The notes beneath the pieces were generated by a model. That model was not told the DNA's origin. It searched no databases and worked only from the letters and a program-made list of their open reading frames with translations. From the NCBI RefSeq assembly GCF_000971255.1, contig NZ_BBMC01000002.1:248001-312000 (forward strand): a stretch of DNA of 64,000 nucleotides, in the 5' to 3' direction. The DNA is from Demequina rhizosphaerae (lineage in GTDB: Bacteria; Actinomycetota; Actinomycetes; Actinomycetales; Demequinaceae). Shown piece by piece: positions 40,467 through 49,752 of the stretch. The position numbers and the translations under genes were made by a program. How positions within the stretch are numbered: position 1 is the first letter of the stretch; every line of letters starts with the position of its first letter.

Positions 40467-41840
40467 ATGCCCGTCACTCTCGACCGCGCCCGGATCGCCC
40501 AGCTGATCGAGGAGCAGACCGCGCTGCTGAACGAGCGCACCACCAAGTCCAAGGCCATGTACGGCCACGCCTCGGAGCACCTCTCCGGCGGCGTCGCGTC
40601 CAGCTACCAGGGCCGCGACCCGTGGCCCATCTACATCGAGTCGGGCGCGGGCGACCGCATCACGGACGTCGACGGCAACGAGTACTACGACTTCCACAAC
40701 GGCTTCGGCTCGATGGTCCAGGGGCACGCGCACCCCGCGATCGGCGAGGCGCTAGCGAAGCGCTACCCGCTCGGCACGCACTTCGCCGCGGCCACCGAGG
40801 ACGTCATCGACGTCGCCGACGAGCTCGCCCGCCGGTGGGGCCTGCCCAAGTGGCGCTTCACCAACTCGGGCTCCGAGTCGACCATGGACGCGATCCGCAT
40901 CGCGCGTGCCTACACCGGCCGCGACACGGTGATGAAGATCTTCGGCTCGTACCACGGCCACCACGACACGGTCATGGTGTCGATCGGCGTCGAGTACGAC
41001 AAGATCGGCGACCGCGAGAACTACGCGTCGCTGGCCTACGGCGCGGGCATCCCGCAGGCGACCGTCGACATGACCGTCGCGGTGCCGTTCAACGACGCGG
41101 GGGCCATGGAGCGCCGCATCGAGCGTCTCGCGGAGGAGGGCCGCCTCCCCGCGTGCGTGATCATGGAGGCCGCCATGATGAACCTCGGCGTCGTGCTGCC
41201 GGAGCCCGGCTACCTGGAGGCCGTGCGCGAGATCACCGCGAAGCACGGCATCGTGCTGATCTTCGACGAGGTCAAGACCGGCCTCGCGATCGCCCCGGGC
41301 GGCGCGACGGAGAAGTTCGGCGTGACGCCGGACCTGGTGACGCTGGCGAAGGTGCTGGGCGGCGGCCTGCCGTCGGGCGCGATCGGCGGCTCCGAGGAGG
41401 TCATGTCGGTCGTCGAGAGCGGCAAGGTCTACCAGGTTGGCACCTACAACGGGAACCCGCTGTCGATGGCCGCCGCGAAGGCGTCGCTGCTCGAGGTGCT
41501 CACGCCCGAGTCCTACGTGCGGCTCGGCGAGCTCAACGACCGCATCGTCGCCGGCTGCCAGGCCGTCATCGAGAAGTACGACCTGCCCGGCTACGCCGTG
41601 GGCATCGGCTCGAAGGGCTGCGTGACGTTCTCGACCGAGAAGATCACGGACTACGAGGGCTTCAAGAACGCGCAGGACGCCGAGCTGTGCGACCTCGCGT
41701 GGCTGTGGAACATGAACCACGGCATCTTCATGACGCCGGGCCGCGAGGAGGAGTGGACGCTCTCCGTCGTCCACTCCGACGCCGCGATCGACGCGTACGT
41801 CGACACGTTCGACAAGCTCGCGGCGGCGCTGACCGCGTAG
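40467..41840 (+). CDS. Class III aminotransferase, glutamate-1-semialdehyde-aminomutase-like
   Basis: PLP-dependent enzyme of 457 residues, closest in general form to HemL-type (GSA aminomutase) proteins. Blocks include FHNGFGSMVQGHAHPAIGEA, FTNSGSESTMDAIRIARAYTG, SYHGHHDTVM, IFDEVKTGLAIAPGG and the PLP lysine in TLAKVLGGGLPSGAIGG. No other haem-biosynthesis gene is present and the neighbours are catabolic, so a role as amine/amino-acid transaminase is more likely than being the haem enzyme. The ATG follows ggaggag. The 274 bases upstream, shared with the divergent oxidase gene, hold no clear operator apart from a GACGATGCG word at 40310. Confidence 0.85.
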   Translation: MPVTLDRARIAQLIEEQTALLNERTTKSKAMYGHASEHLSGGVASSYQGRDPWPIYIESGAGDRITDVDGNEYYDFHNGFGSMVQGHAHPAIGEALAKRYPLGTHFAAATEDVIDVADELARRWGLPKWRFTNSGSESTMDAIRIARAYTGRDTVMKIFGSYHGHHDTVMVSIGVEYDKIGDRENYASLAYGAGIPQATVDMTVAVPFNDAGAMERRIERLAEEGRLPACVIMEAAMMNLGVVLPEPGYLEAVREITAKHGIVLIFDEVKTGLAIAPGGATEKFGVTPDLVTLAKVLGGGLPSGAIGGSEEVMSVVESGKVYQVGTYNGNPLSMAAAKASLLEVLTPESYVRLGELNDRIVAGCQAVIEKYDLPGYAVGIGSKGCVTFSTEKITDYEGFKNAQDAELCDLAWLWNMNHGIFMTPGREEEWTLSVVHSDAAIDAYVDTFDKLAAALTA

Positions 41841-41855
41841 CCGCTGCGCTGTGAC

Positions 41856-41893
41856 GACGAAGGCCGGGGCCCCGCGGGGACCCGGCCTTCGTC
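41856..41893. terminator. Bidirectional terminator between aminotransferase and pflA
   Basis: GACGAAGGCCGGG and CCCGGCCTTCGTC form a perfect 13-base stem with a GC-rich 12-base loop between two convergent genes. Confidence 0.82.
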
Positions 41894-41896
41894 GCC

Positions 41897-42718
41897 TTAC
41901 ATCACATTGATGCCGCGCATCGCAAACTGCTCCTTGACGCGCTCGACGAGCGCGGCGTCCGGCGGCTGCGTGTCCTCGAGCAGGTACGGCTCCCCGGACA
42001 GCTCCCACTTCTCGCGGCCGAGCTGGTGGAACGGCAGCACCTCGAGGCGCTCCACGCCGTCCAGGGTGGCGACGAAGTCGGCGATCGCGTCGACGTTGTC
42101 CACGCCGTCGGTGAGCCCCGGGACCAGCACGAAGCGGATCCACATCTTCTTGCCCAGGCCGGACAGCCGGCGCGCGAAGTCGAGCGTGGGCTGCAGCGGA
42201 CGGCCGGTGACGCGCTTGTACACGTCCGGCAGCCCCGCCTTGATGTCGAGGAGCACGAGGTCGACGTAGTTGAGGTCGTCGTCGGTGAGGCGCGCCCCCA
42301 GCAGCCCCGCGGTGTCGAGCGCCGTCGAGATGTCGAGGTCCTTGCAGCGGCGGAAGATGTTCATCACGAACTTCGCCTGCAGCAGCGGCTCGCCGCCGGA
42401 GATGGTGAGCCCTCCCCCCGTGACCTTCATGATCCGCGCGTAGCGGGTGACGCGCTCCATCACCTCGTCGACGGTGTGGCGGACGCCGTCGCGCATGCGC
42501 CACGTGTCGGGGTTCTGGCAGTACTGGCAGCGCATCCCGCAGCCCGACAGGAACAGGGTCATGCGCGTGCCGGGGCCGTCCGCGCCGGTGACGAGGTCCC
42601 ACGAGTGGACCGAGCCCGTCTGGAAGTCGCGGATCTCCTCGGACGCGGCCATCTCCCGGTCGGCCACCTCCATGGGCGGCGACGCGAGCAGCGGGACGGG
42701 TACGGGATTGTCAGGCAT
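41897..42718 (-). CDS. pflA: Pyruvate formate-lyase activating enzyme
   Basis: Radical-SAM enzyme of 273 residues that installs the glycyl radical on PflB. The iron–sulfur cluster motif CxxxCxxC is CGMRCQYC (C60, C64, C67), followed by GGGLTISGGEPLLQ and WIRFVLVPGLTD, typical of PflA. The ATG at 42718 has a clear aggaggt ribosome site, supporting an N-terminal extension of about 30 residues before homology starts. A strong hairpin (42748–42786) lies in the gap after pflB, so pflA is probably made by partial read-through or its own promoter. Confidence 0.95.
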   Translation of the reverse strand: MPDNPVPVPLLASPPMEVADREMAASEEIRDFQTGSVHSWDLVTGADGPGTRMTLFLSGCGMRCQYCQNPDTWRMRDGVRHTVDEVMERVTRYARIMKVTGGGLTISGGEPLLQAKFVMNIFRRCKDLDISTALDTAGLLGARLTDDDLNYVDLVLLDIKAGLPDVYKRVTGRPLQPTLDFARRLSGLGKKMWIRFVLVPGLTDGVDNVDAIADFVATLDGVERLEVLPFHQLGREKWELSGEPYLLEDTQPPDAALVERVKEQFAMRGINVM

Positions 42719-42747
42719 GACGGGGACCTCCTGCCTCCGATACTAGA

Positions 42748-42786
42748 AGCGGCGCCCCGCCCCGGTGACCGGGACGGGGCGCCGCT
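42748..42786 (-). terminator. Hairpin between pflB and pflA
   Basis: AGCGGCGCCCCG and CGGGGCGCCGCT, with an inner CCCGG/CCGGG pairing, make a long GC stem. It lies 22 bases beyond the pflB stop and 30 bases before the pflA start. It may set the ratio between abundant PflB and little PflA. Confidence 0.7.
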
Positions 42787-42808
42787 GGTGTCTGTCTGCG
42801 GAGACGGG

Positions 42809-45091
42809 CTACAGCCCGGCGTGGAACGTGCGGGAGAGCACGTCGAGCTGCTGCTCGCGGGTCAGACGGACGAAGTTCACGGCGTAGCCGGACACGCGGA
42901 TGGTGAGCTGCGGGTACTTCTCCGGGTTCTCCATCGCGTCCTCGAGGACGTCGCGGTTGAGGACGTTGATGTTGACGTGGAAGCCCTGCGACACGTTGTA
43001 CGCGTCGAGGATGCCCACGAGGTTCTTCACCTGGTCCTCACGGGTGCGACCGAGGCCCGAGGGCACGATCGACGTGGTCAGCGAGATGCCGTCCTGCGCC
43101 TCCGCGTAGGGCAGCTTCGCGACGGAGAGGGCCGAGGCCATCACGCCGTGCACGTCGCGGCCGTTCATCGGGTTGGCGCCCGGCGCGAAGGGCTCGCCCG
43201 AGCGGCGGCCGTCCGGGGTGTTGCCGGTGTGCTTGCCGTAGACGACGTTCGAGGTGATCGTCAGGACCGACTGGGTGTGCACCGCGTTGCGGTACGTCGG
43301 CTGCTGGCGGACCTTCTCCATGAATCGGCCCACGAGGTCCACGGCGATGTCGTCGACGCGGTCGTCGTCGTTGCCGTAGCAGGGGAACTCGCCCTCGACC
43401 TCGTAGTCGACCGCAAGGCCGGACTCGTCGCGCACGGGGCGGACCGTGGCGTACTTGATGGCCGACAGCGAGTCCGCCGCGACCGACAGGCCGGCGATGC
43501 CGCAGGCCAGGGTGCGGAGGATGGTGCGGTCGTGCAGCGCCATCTCGATGCGCTCGTAGGCGTACTTGTCGTGCATGTAGTGGATGCAGTTGAGCGCGTC
43601 CACGTAGGTCTCGGCGAGCCAGTCGAGCAGCTTGTCGTAGGCCTCCATGACCGAGTCGAAGTCGAGGACCTCGTCGGTGAGCGGGGCGGACACCGGCGCG
43701 ACCTGCTTGCCGGAGATCTCGTCGCGGCCGCCGTTGATCGCGTACAGCAGCGACTTGGCGAGGTTGACGCGGGCGCCGAAGAACTGCATCTGCTTGCCGA
43801 CCTCCATGGCGGAGACGCAGCAGGCGATCGCGGAGTCGTCACCGCACACGGGGCGGATGAGCTCGTCCGACTCGTACTGGATGGCCGAGGTGTCGATCGA
43901 GACCTTCGCGCAGAAGTCCTTGAAGCCCTGCGGGAGCTTGTCGGACCAGAACACCGTCAGGTTCGGCTCGGGGGCCGGGCCGAGGTTGTACAGCGTCTGC
44001 AGGTAGCGGAACGAGGTGCGGGTCACCAGCGGGCGACCGTCCTGGCCGATGCCGCCGATGGTCTCGGTGACCCACGTCGGGTCGCCGGAGAACAGGGCGT
44101 CGTACTCGGGGGTGCGGAGGAAGCGGACGATGCGCAGCTTGATGACGAAGTCGTCGATGATCTCCTGCGCGGTCTCCTCGGTGAGGGTGCCCTCGGCGAT
44201 GTCGCGCTCGATGAAGACGTCGATGAAGGTCGAGGTGCGGCCCAGCGACATGGCGGCGCCGTTCTGCTCCTTGACCGCGGCCAGGTAGCCGAAGTACAGC
44301 CACTGGACGGCCTCGCGAGCGTTGGCGGCGGGCTTCGAGATGTCGAAGCCGTACGAGGCCGCCATCTGCTTGAGCTCCTTGAGCGCCTTGATCTGCTCGG
44401 AGTTCTCCTCGCGGTCGCGGATGATGTCCTCGGTCGAGCGCTCCATGTCGAGCTCCATGCGCTCGAGCTTCTTGCCCTCGATCAGGGCGTCGACGCCGTA
44501 CAGCGCGACGCGACGGTAGTCGCCGATGATGCGGCCGCGGCCGTAGGCGTCGGGCAGGCCGGTGACGATGTGCGAGGAGCGGGCCGCGCGGACGTTCGGC
44601 GGGTACGCGTCGAAGACGCCGTCGTTGTGGGTCTTGCGGTACTTGGAGAAGATCTCCTCGAGCTCGGGCTTGACCGGGTAGCCGTAGGTCTCGAGCTCCT
44701 TGACCACCATGCGCCAGCCGCCGAACGGCATGATCGCGCGCTTGAGCGGGGCGTCGGTCTGGAGGCCGACGATGATCTCGTTGTCCTCGTCGATGTAGCC
44801 CGGGCCGTGCGCCGTGATCAGCGCGGGGGTCTCCCAGTCGACGTCGTAGACGCCCTTCTCGCGCTCCTCGGGGAACATCGCCGAGAGCTTGTCCCAGACG
44901 CCCGTGGTGCGCGCGGTGGGGCCGGCGAGGAACGAGTCGTCACCCTCGTACGGGGTGTAGTTGGCCTGGATGAAGTCGCGGACGTTGACCGCGTCGCACC
45001 AGTCGCCGGTGGTGAAGCCACGCCACGCGTGGGCGCGGGGGTCGCCCGCGTCGTCCTGGATCGTGGTGTTGTCGACGGCTTCAGTGGTCAT
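42809..45091 (-). CDS. pflB: Pyruvate formate-lyase
   Basis: Glycyl-radical enzyme of 760 residues that splits pyruvate with CoA into formate and acetyl-CoA without oxygen. The active-site cysteine pair is in [11 protein letters not shown] (C424/C425), and the radical-bearing glycine is in RVSGYAVNF (G735). [20 protein letters not shown] and [17 protein letters not shown] near the N-terminal third match true PFL rather than other glycyl-radical enzymes. It is followed by its activase. The 156-base upstream region contains an AT-richer stretch but no FNR-like site that I can defend. It probably works with AdhE and the FNT channel. Confidence 0.97.
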   Translation of the reverse strand: MTTEAVDNTTIQDDAGDPRAHAWRGFTTGDWCDAVNVRDFIQANYTPYEGDDSFLAGPTARTTGVWDKLSAMFPEEREKGVYDVDWETPALITAHGPGYIDEDNEIIVGLQTDAPLKRAIMPFGGWRMVVKELETYGYPVKPELEEIFSKYRKTHNDGVFDAYPPNVRAARSSHIVTGLPDAYGRGRIIGDYRRVALYGVDALIEGKKLERMELDMERSTEDIIRDREENSEQIKALKELKQMAASYGFDISKPAANAREAVQWLYFGYLAAVKEQNGAAMSLGRTSTFIDVFIERDIAEGTLTEETAQEIIDDFVIKLRIVRFLRTPEYDALFSGDPTWVTETIGGIGQDGRPLVTRTSFRYLQTLYNLGPAPEPNLTVFWSDKLPQGFKDFCAKVSIDTSAIQYESDELIRPVCGDDSAIACCVSAMEVGKQMQFFGARVNLAKSLLYAINGGRDEISGKQVAPVSAPLTDEVLDFDSVMEAYDKLLDWLAETYVDALNCIHYMHDKYAYERIEMALHDRTILRTLACGIAGLSVAADSLSAIKYATVRPVRDESGLAVDYEVEGEFPCYGNDDDRVDDIAVDLVGRFMEKVRQQPTYRNAVHTQSVLTITSNVVYGKHTGNTPDGRRSGEPFAPGANPMNGRDVHGVMASALSVAKLPYAEAQDGISLTTSIVPSGLGRTREDQVKNLVGILDAYNVSQGFHVNINVLNRDVLEDAMENPEKYPQLTIRVSGYAVNFVRLTREQQLDVLSRTFHAGL

Positions 45092-45247
45092 GGCCTAGTA
45101 CTCCCTCTCCCTGTTGGAAGGCCCTTGTGGGGCCGATGCGTGGGGCTCGCTCCTGCCGGGATGGCGGTGTGTGGCGCCTCGTGGTTCACGTTACGGGCGG
45201 GGGCATTAGTTCGCATGGGACCAAGTTCCCGCGGACCTTCTACCCCG

Positions 45248-45673
45248 CTACGGGGCCGCGCGTGCGGATGATGTCGCGCTCAGATCCACGGTACCCGGCA
45301 ACCACGTCGCGCCGAAGAGGACGGGCGTCCGCAGCGCCAGCGTCACCTCCGCGGTGGTGCCGTCGGGGGACGATGCGGCGACCAGCGCCGCGCCGGCGAG
45401 GCCCTCGCGTCGGGCCGACTCGGCGAGCTGCGCGCGGGCCTCGGCCTCGACTGCGACCGGGTCGAGGCGGACGACGCCACCGCGGTAGTAGGCGTCGAGG
45501 TCGATCGCGTCGGCGGCCGCGAGCGCGACCTCGTCCGCCGCGTGCGCGAGGCGGGACCGCTGGAGCTGCACGTGCGTGACGGCGGCGACGGTGACGATCG
45601 CGGCGAGCAGCACCGCCGCGAGCCCGATGGTGAGGACGGTGACCGAGCCCTCGTCCCCCGCCGGCCGCCTCAC
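45248..45673 (-). CDS. Tad-locus secreted protein (Rv3654c-like, TadG-type N-terminus)
   Basis: Protein of 141 residues whose N-terminus (GSVTVLTIGLAAVLLAAIV) is a pilin-like hydrophobic helix preceded by a short acidic/glycine segment. This is characteristic of Rv3654c-type proteins and the TadG-like helix at the end of actinobacterial tad operons. The rest is a small Ala-rich outer domain. The start is a GTG overlapping the preceding stop by four bases. It is the last gene of the tad group and probably a minor pilin or pilus-associated protein. Confidence 0.78.
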   Translation of the reverse strand: MRRPAGDEGSVTVLTIGLAAVLLAAIVTVAAVTHVQLQRSRLAHAADEVALAAADAIDLDAYYRGGVVRLDPVAVEAEARAQLAESARREGLAGAALVAASSPDGTTAEVTLALRTPVLFGATWLPGTVDLSATSSARAAP

Positions 45674-46140
45674 GGCGCGTACCCGTCGACCGGGCTCGAC
45701 GCGGTCGACTCGAGAGTGACGCGAGCGGGCAGCGCCGCTCGCAGGAGCGCGGGCACGCCCGGCAGGGGCACGTCGACCGCGACGCTCGCCGTCACCGTCG
45801 TGCCCGCGGCGAGGCAGGCGCCCTCGCAGCCGAGCTCGACGCGTGCGCCCGACGCGAGCCCGAAGTCCTCCACCGCGATCGCGACCGCGGCGTCGGCGGT
45901 CGCGCGGGCGGACGTCAGCGCCGCCTCCGCGTCGGCGCCGGCGTCGAGCGCGTCGAGCCCCGCGACGACGGCGCCGCGGGCGGCCGAGTACGCCGCGGCC
46001 TCGGCCGCGTAGGCGCCCGCCTGCACCCGCGACACGGCGACGACGAGGTAGACGATCGGCAGCAGCAGCACGAGGGTGAGCGCCACGAGCTCGACCGTCG
46101 CGGCGCCGCGGTCCGCGGAGAGGTCACGACGCATCGGCAC
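45670..46140 (-). CDS. TadE-family pseudopilin
   Basis: Protein of 156 residues with the TadE signature: GAATVELVALTLVLLLPIVY, in which the glutamate five residues into the helix marks pseudopilins. The remainder is a periplasmic-type domain with a cysteine pair (LGCEGACLA) that may form a disulfide. The ATG at 46140 or the one at 46134 could be used; the gene overlaps the previous one by 17 bases. It is the second TadE-like gene in the operon. Confidence 0.82.
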   Translation of the reverse strand: MPMRRDLSADRGAATVELVALTLVLLLPIVYLVVAVSRVQAGAYAAEAAAYSAARGAVVAGLDALDAGADAEAALTSARATADAAVAIAVEDFGLASGARVELGCEGACLAAGTTVTASVAVDVPLPGVPALLRAALPARVTLESTASSPVDGYAP

Positions 46141-46507
46141 CCTCCAGCAGCGCGCGCCCGCTCGCCTCGATCTCCCCGGTCGCCCACAGCATCGCCGGCG
46201 CGGCGCCGCTCAGCGTGACGCGCACCGCCGCCCGCCCGCCGACGTCCTCGCGCGCGACCGCCACCTCCGCGCCCAGTCCGAGCGCCGCCTCGGCGCAGCC
46301 GGCCGCCCGGGCCGCTCCCGCATCGTCCCCCTGGCGCGCGACCGCGGCCACGCGCGCGCCCTCGGCGGCGCACGCGGTGAGCGTGCTGCGGACGTGCGCC
46401 GCGAGCGCGAGCTGGAGCACACCGAGCGCCACCGCGACGACGAGCACCCCGACGAGCACGAGCTCGACGACCGCGGAGCCCTCGTCAGCCGCCCGTGACG
46501 GAGTCAA
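46124..46507 (-). CDS. TadE-family pseudopilin
   Basis: Protein of 127 residues beginning with the short basic/acidic leader and pseudopilin helix GSAVVELVLVGVLVVAVALG, with the conserved glutamate. The outer part is Ala/Gly-rich with two cysteines (TACAAEG, AGCAEAA). The only available start is a TTG at 46507, which lies inside the 3' end of the small DUF4244 pilin gene, so translation is probably coupled to the pilin. It is part of the tad pilus operon. Confidence 0.8.
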   Translation of the reverse strand: MTPSRAADEGSAVVELVLVGVLVVAVALGVLQLALAAHVRSTLTACAAEGARVAAVARQGDDAGAARAAGCAEAALGLGAEVAVAREDVGGRAAVRVTLSGAAPAMLWATGEIEASGRALLEGADAS

Positions 46508-46649
46508 GGGCGGTGAGGAACATGTCGCCGAGCGCGGGCCCGGCGAGCGCCCAGATCGTGGCGACGAGCCCGGCCGTCATCAAGGTGATGAGCACCCAGC
46601 CCGGCACGTCGCCGCGGTCGTCCCGCAGCCCTTCCTTCCATCCCTCCAT
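46485..46649 (-). CDS. DUF4244 small Flp-type pilin
   Basis: A 54-residue protein encoded between tadC and the first TadE gene. It starts MEGWKEGLRDDRGDVPGWVL and continues with a single hydrophobic helix (ITLMTAGLVATIWALAGPAL) and ends near LDSVTGG. The RDDRGDVPGWV(L/M) leader is the hallmark of the actinobacterial DUF4244 family (Rv3656c-like), thought to be the main pilin of these loci. It overlaps the next gene by 23 bases in another frame. Its position and composition make it the likely structural subunit of the pilus. Confidence 0.85.
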   Translation of the reverse strand: MEGWKEGLRDDRGDVPGWVLITLMTAGLVATIWALAGPALGDMFLTALDSVTGG

Positions 46650-46664
46650 GGGATCCCCCTTCTC

Positions 46665-47555
46665 CTAGATCCCGAGCCGCAAGGCGACCAGCCCGGGATA
46701 CAGAGCGAACAGCACGGTGACCGGCAGGATGAGCAGCACCACCGGCACGAGCATCGCGATCTCGCGCTTGCCACCCTCCTCGAGCAGCGCCTGGCGCGAG
46801 CGGTCGCGGACGTCGGTCGCCTGCGCGTGGAGCACCTCCGCGAGGGGCGTGCCGCGCTCGAGCGCCGTGACGATGGCGTCGCAGAACGCGGTGACCCCGC
46901 CGTCGCCCACCCGCGCGGCCAGGCGGTCGAGCGAGGCGCCCACGCTGCGTCCCGCCCGGATCTCCGCGAGCGCGGTGCGCAGCTCGTCGCCGAGGGGTCC
47001 GGGCGACAGCGCCGCGACCCGGTCGAGCGCTGCCGGCACGGACTCGCCCGCGACCACCGCGAGGGCGAGCATCTCGGCGGCCGCGGGCAGCTCCGCCCGG
47101 ACCCGGGCGGCACGGGCGGCGGCCCGGCGAGCGAGCAGCGCGTCGGGCGCGAGCGCCCCCAGGACCGCGGCGCACGCGGCGATCACCAGCGCGACCCCGG
47201 GGCCGGTGCCCCGCGCCGTGCCGAGCAGCAGCCCGAGCGCCAGGCCGCCGGCGAGCCCGGCCGCCCCGGCCGCGAGCGAGTGGGCCCGGTGGCGCGCGAC
47301 CGTCGTGGCGGAGCCCGCGCGGGCGAGGCGGCGCTCGAGCTCGTCGGTGGGCGCGCCCCAGCGGGCGGCGAGCCGTACGACGTCGTCCGCGACGGGAGCG
47401 ACGATGCGCGCGAGCGGCGACCGGGCCGGGGGCGCGGCCCCGGAGCCGCGCAAGCGCGGCGCCAGCCGGCGCTCGAGCGAGAACCGGCGCGCGTGCGCCC
47501 ACGACCACACGAGGCCGAGCCCCGCGGCGAGGCAGACGCACAGCACGGCGGTCAT
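46665..47555 (-). CDS. tadC: Type II secretion F-family protein TadC
   Basis: Inner-membrane platform protein of 296 residues. It has N-terminal hydrophobic segments, a cytoplasmic T2SSF domain (ELPAAAEMLALAVVAGESVPAAL, RSRQALLEEGGKREIAMLVP) and a C-terminal membrane segment (PVVLLILPVTVLFALYPG). The ATG at 47555 overlaps the tadB stop by four bases. It works with TadA and TadB to assemble pilin subunits. Confidence 0.88.
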   Translation of the reverse strand: MTAVLCVCLAAGLGLVWSWAHARRFSLERRLAPRLRGSGAAPPARSPLARIVAPVADDVVRLAARWGAPTDELERRLARAGSATTVARHRAHSLAAGAAGLAGGLALGLLLGTARGTGPGVALVIAACAAVLGALAPDALLARRAAARAARVRAELPAAAEMLALAVVAGESVPAALDRVAALSPGPLGDELRTALAEIRAGRSVGASLDRLAARVGDGGVTAFCDAIVTALERGTPLAEVLHAQATDVRDRSRQALLEEGGKREIAMLVPVVLLILPVTVLFALYPGLVALRLGI

Positions 47556-48409
47556 CGCAGCACCCTCTCCTCGCTCGGCAGCCGCCCGAGCGTCTGCATG
47601 AGCCGGTACGCGCCGAGGCACGCGGCGGCGCCGCCGAGCAGCACGGCGACGCCCGCGGCGGTGTCGAAGGCCGCGAGCCCGCCGGGACGCGTCGCGAGCA
47701 GCGCGAGCAGCAGCCACGGCGCCGCGACGGCGAGGCGGGCCGCGTTGACGGTCCAGGACTGGCGGGCCTCGAGCTCGCCCCGGACCCGCGCATCGTCCCG
47801 CAGGAAGCGCGCGAGCGAGCGCAGCACCGCGCCGACCTCGGTGCCGCCCACATCGCGGGCGAGGCGCACGGCCTCGACGATGCGGTCGGCGACCGGGTCG
47901 GCGAGGCGCCGCTTCAGCGCGTCGAGCGAGGGCCCGAAGGCGCCCGACGCGCGGTAGTCCTCGGCGAAGGACGCGAACGCGGGGCGCAGCGGCGCGGGGC
48001 CGCGGTCGCCGAGCGCCGCGAGCGCCTCCGGCAGCGCGAGTCCCGCGCGGATGCCGGAGGCGAGCGTGTCCACCGCCTCGGGCCACGCCTCGCGCAGGAG
48101 CGTCCTGCGGCGGCGCGCCCGTGCGGTGACGGTCGCGACGGGGGCGTACGCGGCCGCGCACGCCACGATCCCCGCGACCGCGAGAGAGCCCGTGAGGGAC
48201 CACGCGAGCACGAGCGAGACGAGCCCCAGACCGGCCGCGGACGCCCCGAACACGCCCGCCGTCACGCCGTGGACACCCGCCTGGACCAGCCGGTCCTCGA
48301 AGGCCGCGACGCGCGAGCGCCGGGCCTGAGCGCGCGGCGGGGTCTCCCACCACGCGAGCCACACGAGCAGCAGACCCGTCCCCAGCACCAGACCGAGCAC
48401 GGCGTCCAC
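47552..48409 (-). CDS. tadB: Type II secretion F-family protein TadB
   Basis: Inner-membrane platform protein of 285 residues with a T2SSF domain: WPEAVDTLASGIRAGLALPEAL and LARDVGGTEVGAVLRSLARFLRD. Hydrophobic segments are at the N-terminus, around residues 50–95 and at the C-terminus. The start is a GTG one base after the tadA stop. It forms with TadC the membrane part of the pilus assembly machine powered by TadA. Confidence 0.88.
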   Translation of the reverse strand: MDAVLGLVLGTGLLLVWLAWWETPPRAQARRSRVAAFEDRLVQAGVHGVTAGVFGASAAGLGLVSLVLAWSLTGSLAVAGIVACAAAYAPVATVTARARRRRTLLREAWPEAVDTLASGIRAGLALPEALAALGDRGPAPLRPAFASFAEDYRASGAFGPSLDALKRRLADPVADRIVEAVRLARDVGGTEVGAVLRSLARFLRDDARVRGELEARQSWTVNAARLAVAAPWLLLALLATRPGGLAAFDTAAGVAVLLGGAAACLGAYRLMQTLGRLPSEERVLR

Positions 48410-48410
48410 G

Positions 48411-49649
48411 TCAGGCCGCCAGGATCTCGGCGAGCGGCACGCCGCGGCCCGCGAAGCGCTCGGCGTGCGGAGGGAAGCCCGTGCCGCGGACGAGCACGCC
48501 GTCGCGGGTCGCGAAGATCTCGGACAGCTCGAAGACGCCGGACTCGACGCGGCCGGAGACGCCCACGATCTCCCGCACGCGCCGCGCCCCGTCGGCCTCG
48601 AGCCCGACGTGCACGACGAGGTCGACCGCGGACGCGACCGCCGGCACGACGAAGCGGTCGGACACGTTGTCGCCCGCGAGCAGCGGCAGCGTGCACATCT
48701 TCGCGAGCGCGTCGCGGGCCGAGTTCGCGTGGATCGTGCACAGCCCGGGCAGGCCTGCGTTGAGCGCGATGAGGAGGTCGAGCGCCTCGGCCTCGCGCAC
48801 CTCCCCCACGACGATGCGGTCGGGCCGCATGCGCAGCGCCTCCTTGACGAGGCGGCGCAGCGTGATCTCGCCGGTGCCCTCGAGGGACGGCTGGCGGCAC
48901 TGCAGGGCGACCACGTCCCGCAGCGGCAGGGCGAGCTCGAAGACCTCCTCGCACGTGATCACGCGCTCGCGCGCCGGGATCGCGCCCGCGAGCGCGCCGA
49001 GGGTGGTGGTCTTGCCGGCCTGCGTCCCGCCCGACACGAGGACCGTGAGCCCCGCGCGCACCGCGGCGGCGAGGAAGCGGGCGGCGGCCGGCGTGAGCGT
49101 GCCGAGCGCGACAAGGTCGTCGACGTCGTGCGCGCGGGCGATGTACTTGCGGATGTTGACCGCCCAGTGGCGCCGCGTCACGTCCGGGATCGCGACGTGG
49201 AGGCGCTCCCCGCCCGGCAGCGCGGCGTCGACGAACGGCGAGCTCAGGTCGAGCCGGCGGCCGGCGACCGCGAGCATCCGCTCGACCAGCCGTCGCACGT
49301 CGTCCGCGGTCAGGAGGATGCTGGTGAGCTCGCTCGTCCCGCCGCGCGCGACGTAGACCTCGTGGGGCGCGTTGACCCAGATCTCCTCGACTGTCGGGTC
49401 GTCGAGCAGCGGCTGCAGCGGACCGAGGCCGGCGACCGCGTCCGTGACCGCCCGCACGAGCGCGTCGCGGTCCGGCACCGGCGCACGACCGTCGAGCAGC
49501 TCGCGCTCGTCCCACGCGTCGATGGCGGCGCCCACGAGCGACTCGACCGCGCGCGCATCCCGCGCCGGGTCCACGCCCGTGTCGCGGATGCGGGCGCGCA
49601 CGTCGTCCTCGATGTGCGCGCGCACGTCGCCCCCCATGGCTCCCCCCAT
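48411..49649 (-). CDS. tadA: Tad pilus assembly ATPase (TadA/CpaF)
   Basis: Secretion ATPase of 412 residues. Walker A is SGGTQAGKTTTL (about residues 206–217), followed by ERVITCEEVFELALP, the Asp/His boxes (VVALQCRQPSLEGTGEITLRRLV region) and RPDRIVVGEVREAEALDLL (Walker B). The N-terminal part (LDDPTVEEIWVNAPHEVYV) matches CpaF. The ATG at 49649 is preferred because TAGCGT lies seven bases upstream, giving a leaderless transcript. An ATG at 49637 is also possible, and the longer open frame to 49700 looks non-coding. It is the first gene of the tad operon; no TadZ/CpaE, RcpC or prepilin peptidase gene is adjacent. Confidence 0.9.
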   Translation of the reverse strand: MGGAMGGDVRAHIEDDVRARIRDTGVDPARDARAVESLVGAAIDAWDERELLDGRAPVPDRDALVRAVTDAVAGLGPLQPLLDDPTVEEIWVNAPHEVYVARGGTSELTSILLTADDVRRLVERMLAVAGRRLDLSSPFVDAALPGGERLHVAIPDVTRRHWAVNIRKYIARAHDVDDLVALGTLTPAAARFLAAAVRAGLTVLVSGGTQAGKTTTLGALAGAIPARERVITCEEVFELALPLRDVVALQCRQPSLEGTGEITLRRLVKEALRMRPDRIVVGEVREAEALDLLIALNAGLPGLCTIHANSARDALAKMCTLPLLAGDNVSDRFVVPAVASAVDLVVHVGLEADGARRVREIVGVSGRVESGVFELSEIFATRDGVLVRGTGFPPHAERFAGRGVPLAEILAA

Positions 49650-49752
49650 GGCGGCGACGCTAGCGTGAAACGGACAAAAAGGACAAGGGCCTGTGGACAA
49701 GAAAAGCGCTGGCAGGACCGCGGATGGACGATGCGCCGGGGGCCGACGTGCC

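Noticed and set aside
40467..41840. Naming this gene hemL
   Set aside because: The family match is general to class III aminotransferases and no haem-pathway gene is nearby; the context is catabolic.
45092..45247. FNR/CRP or Rex site upstream of pflB
   Set aside because: Fragments such as ttcacg and gggaccaagttccc were seen, but none forms a convincing complete site.
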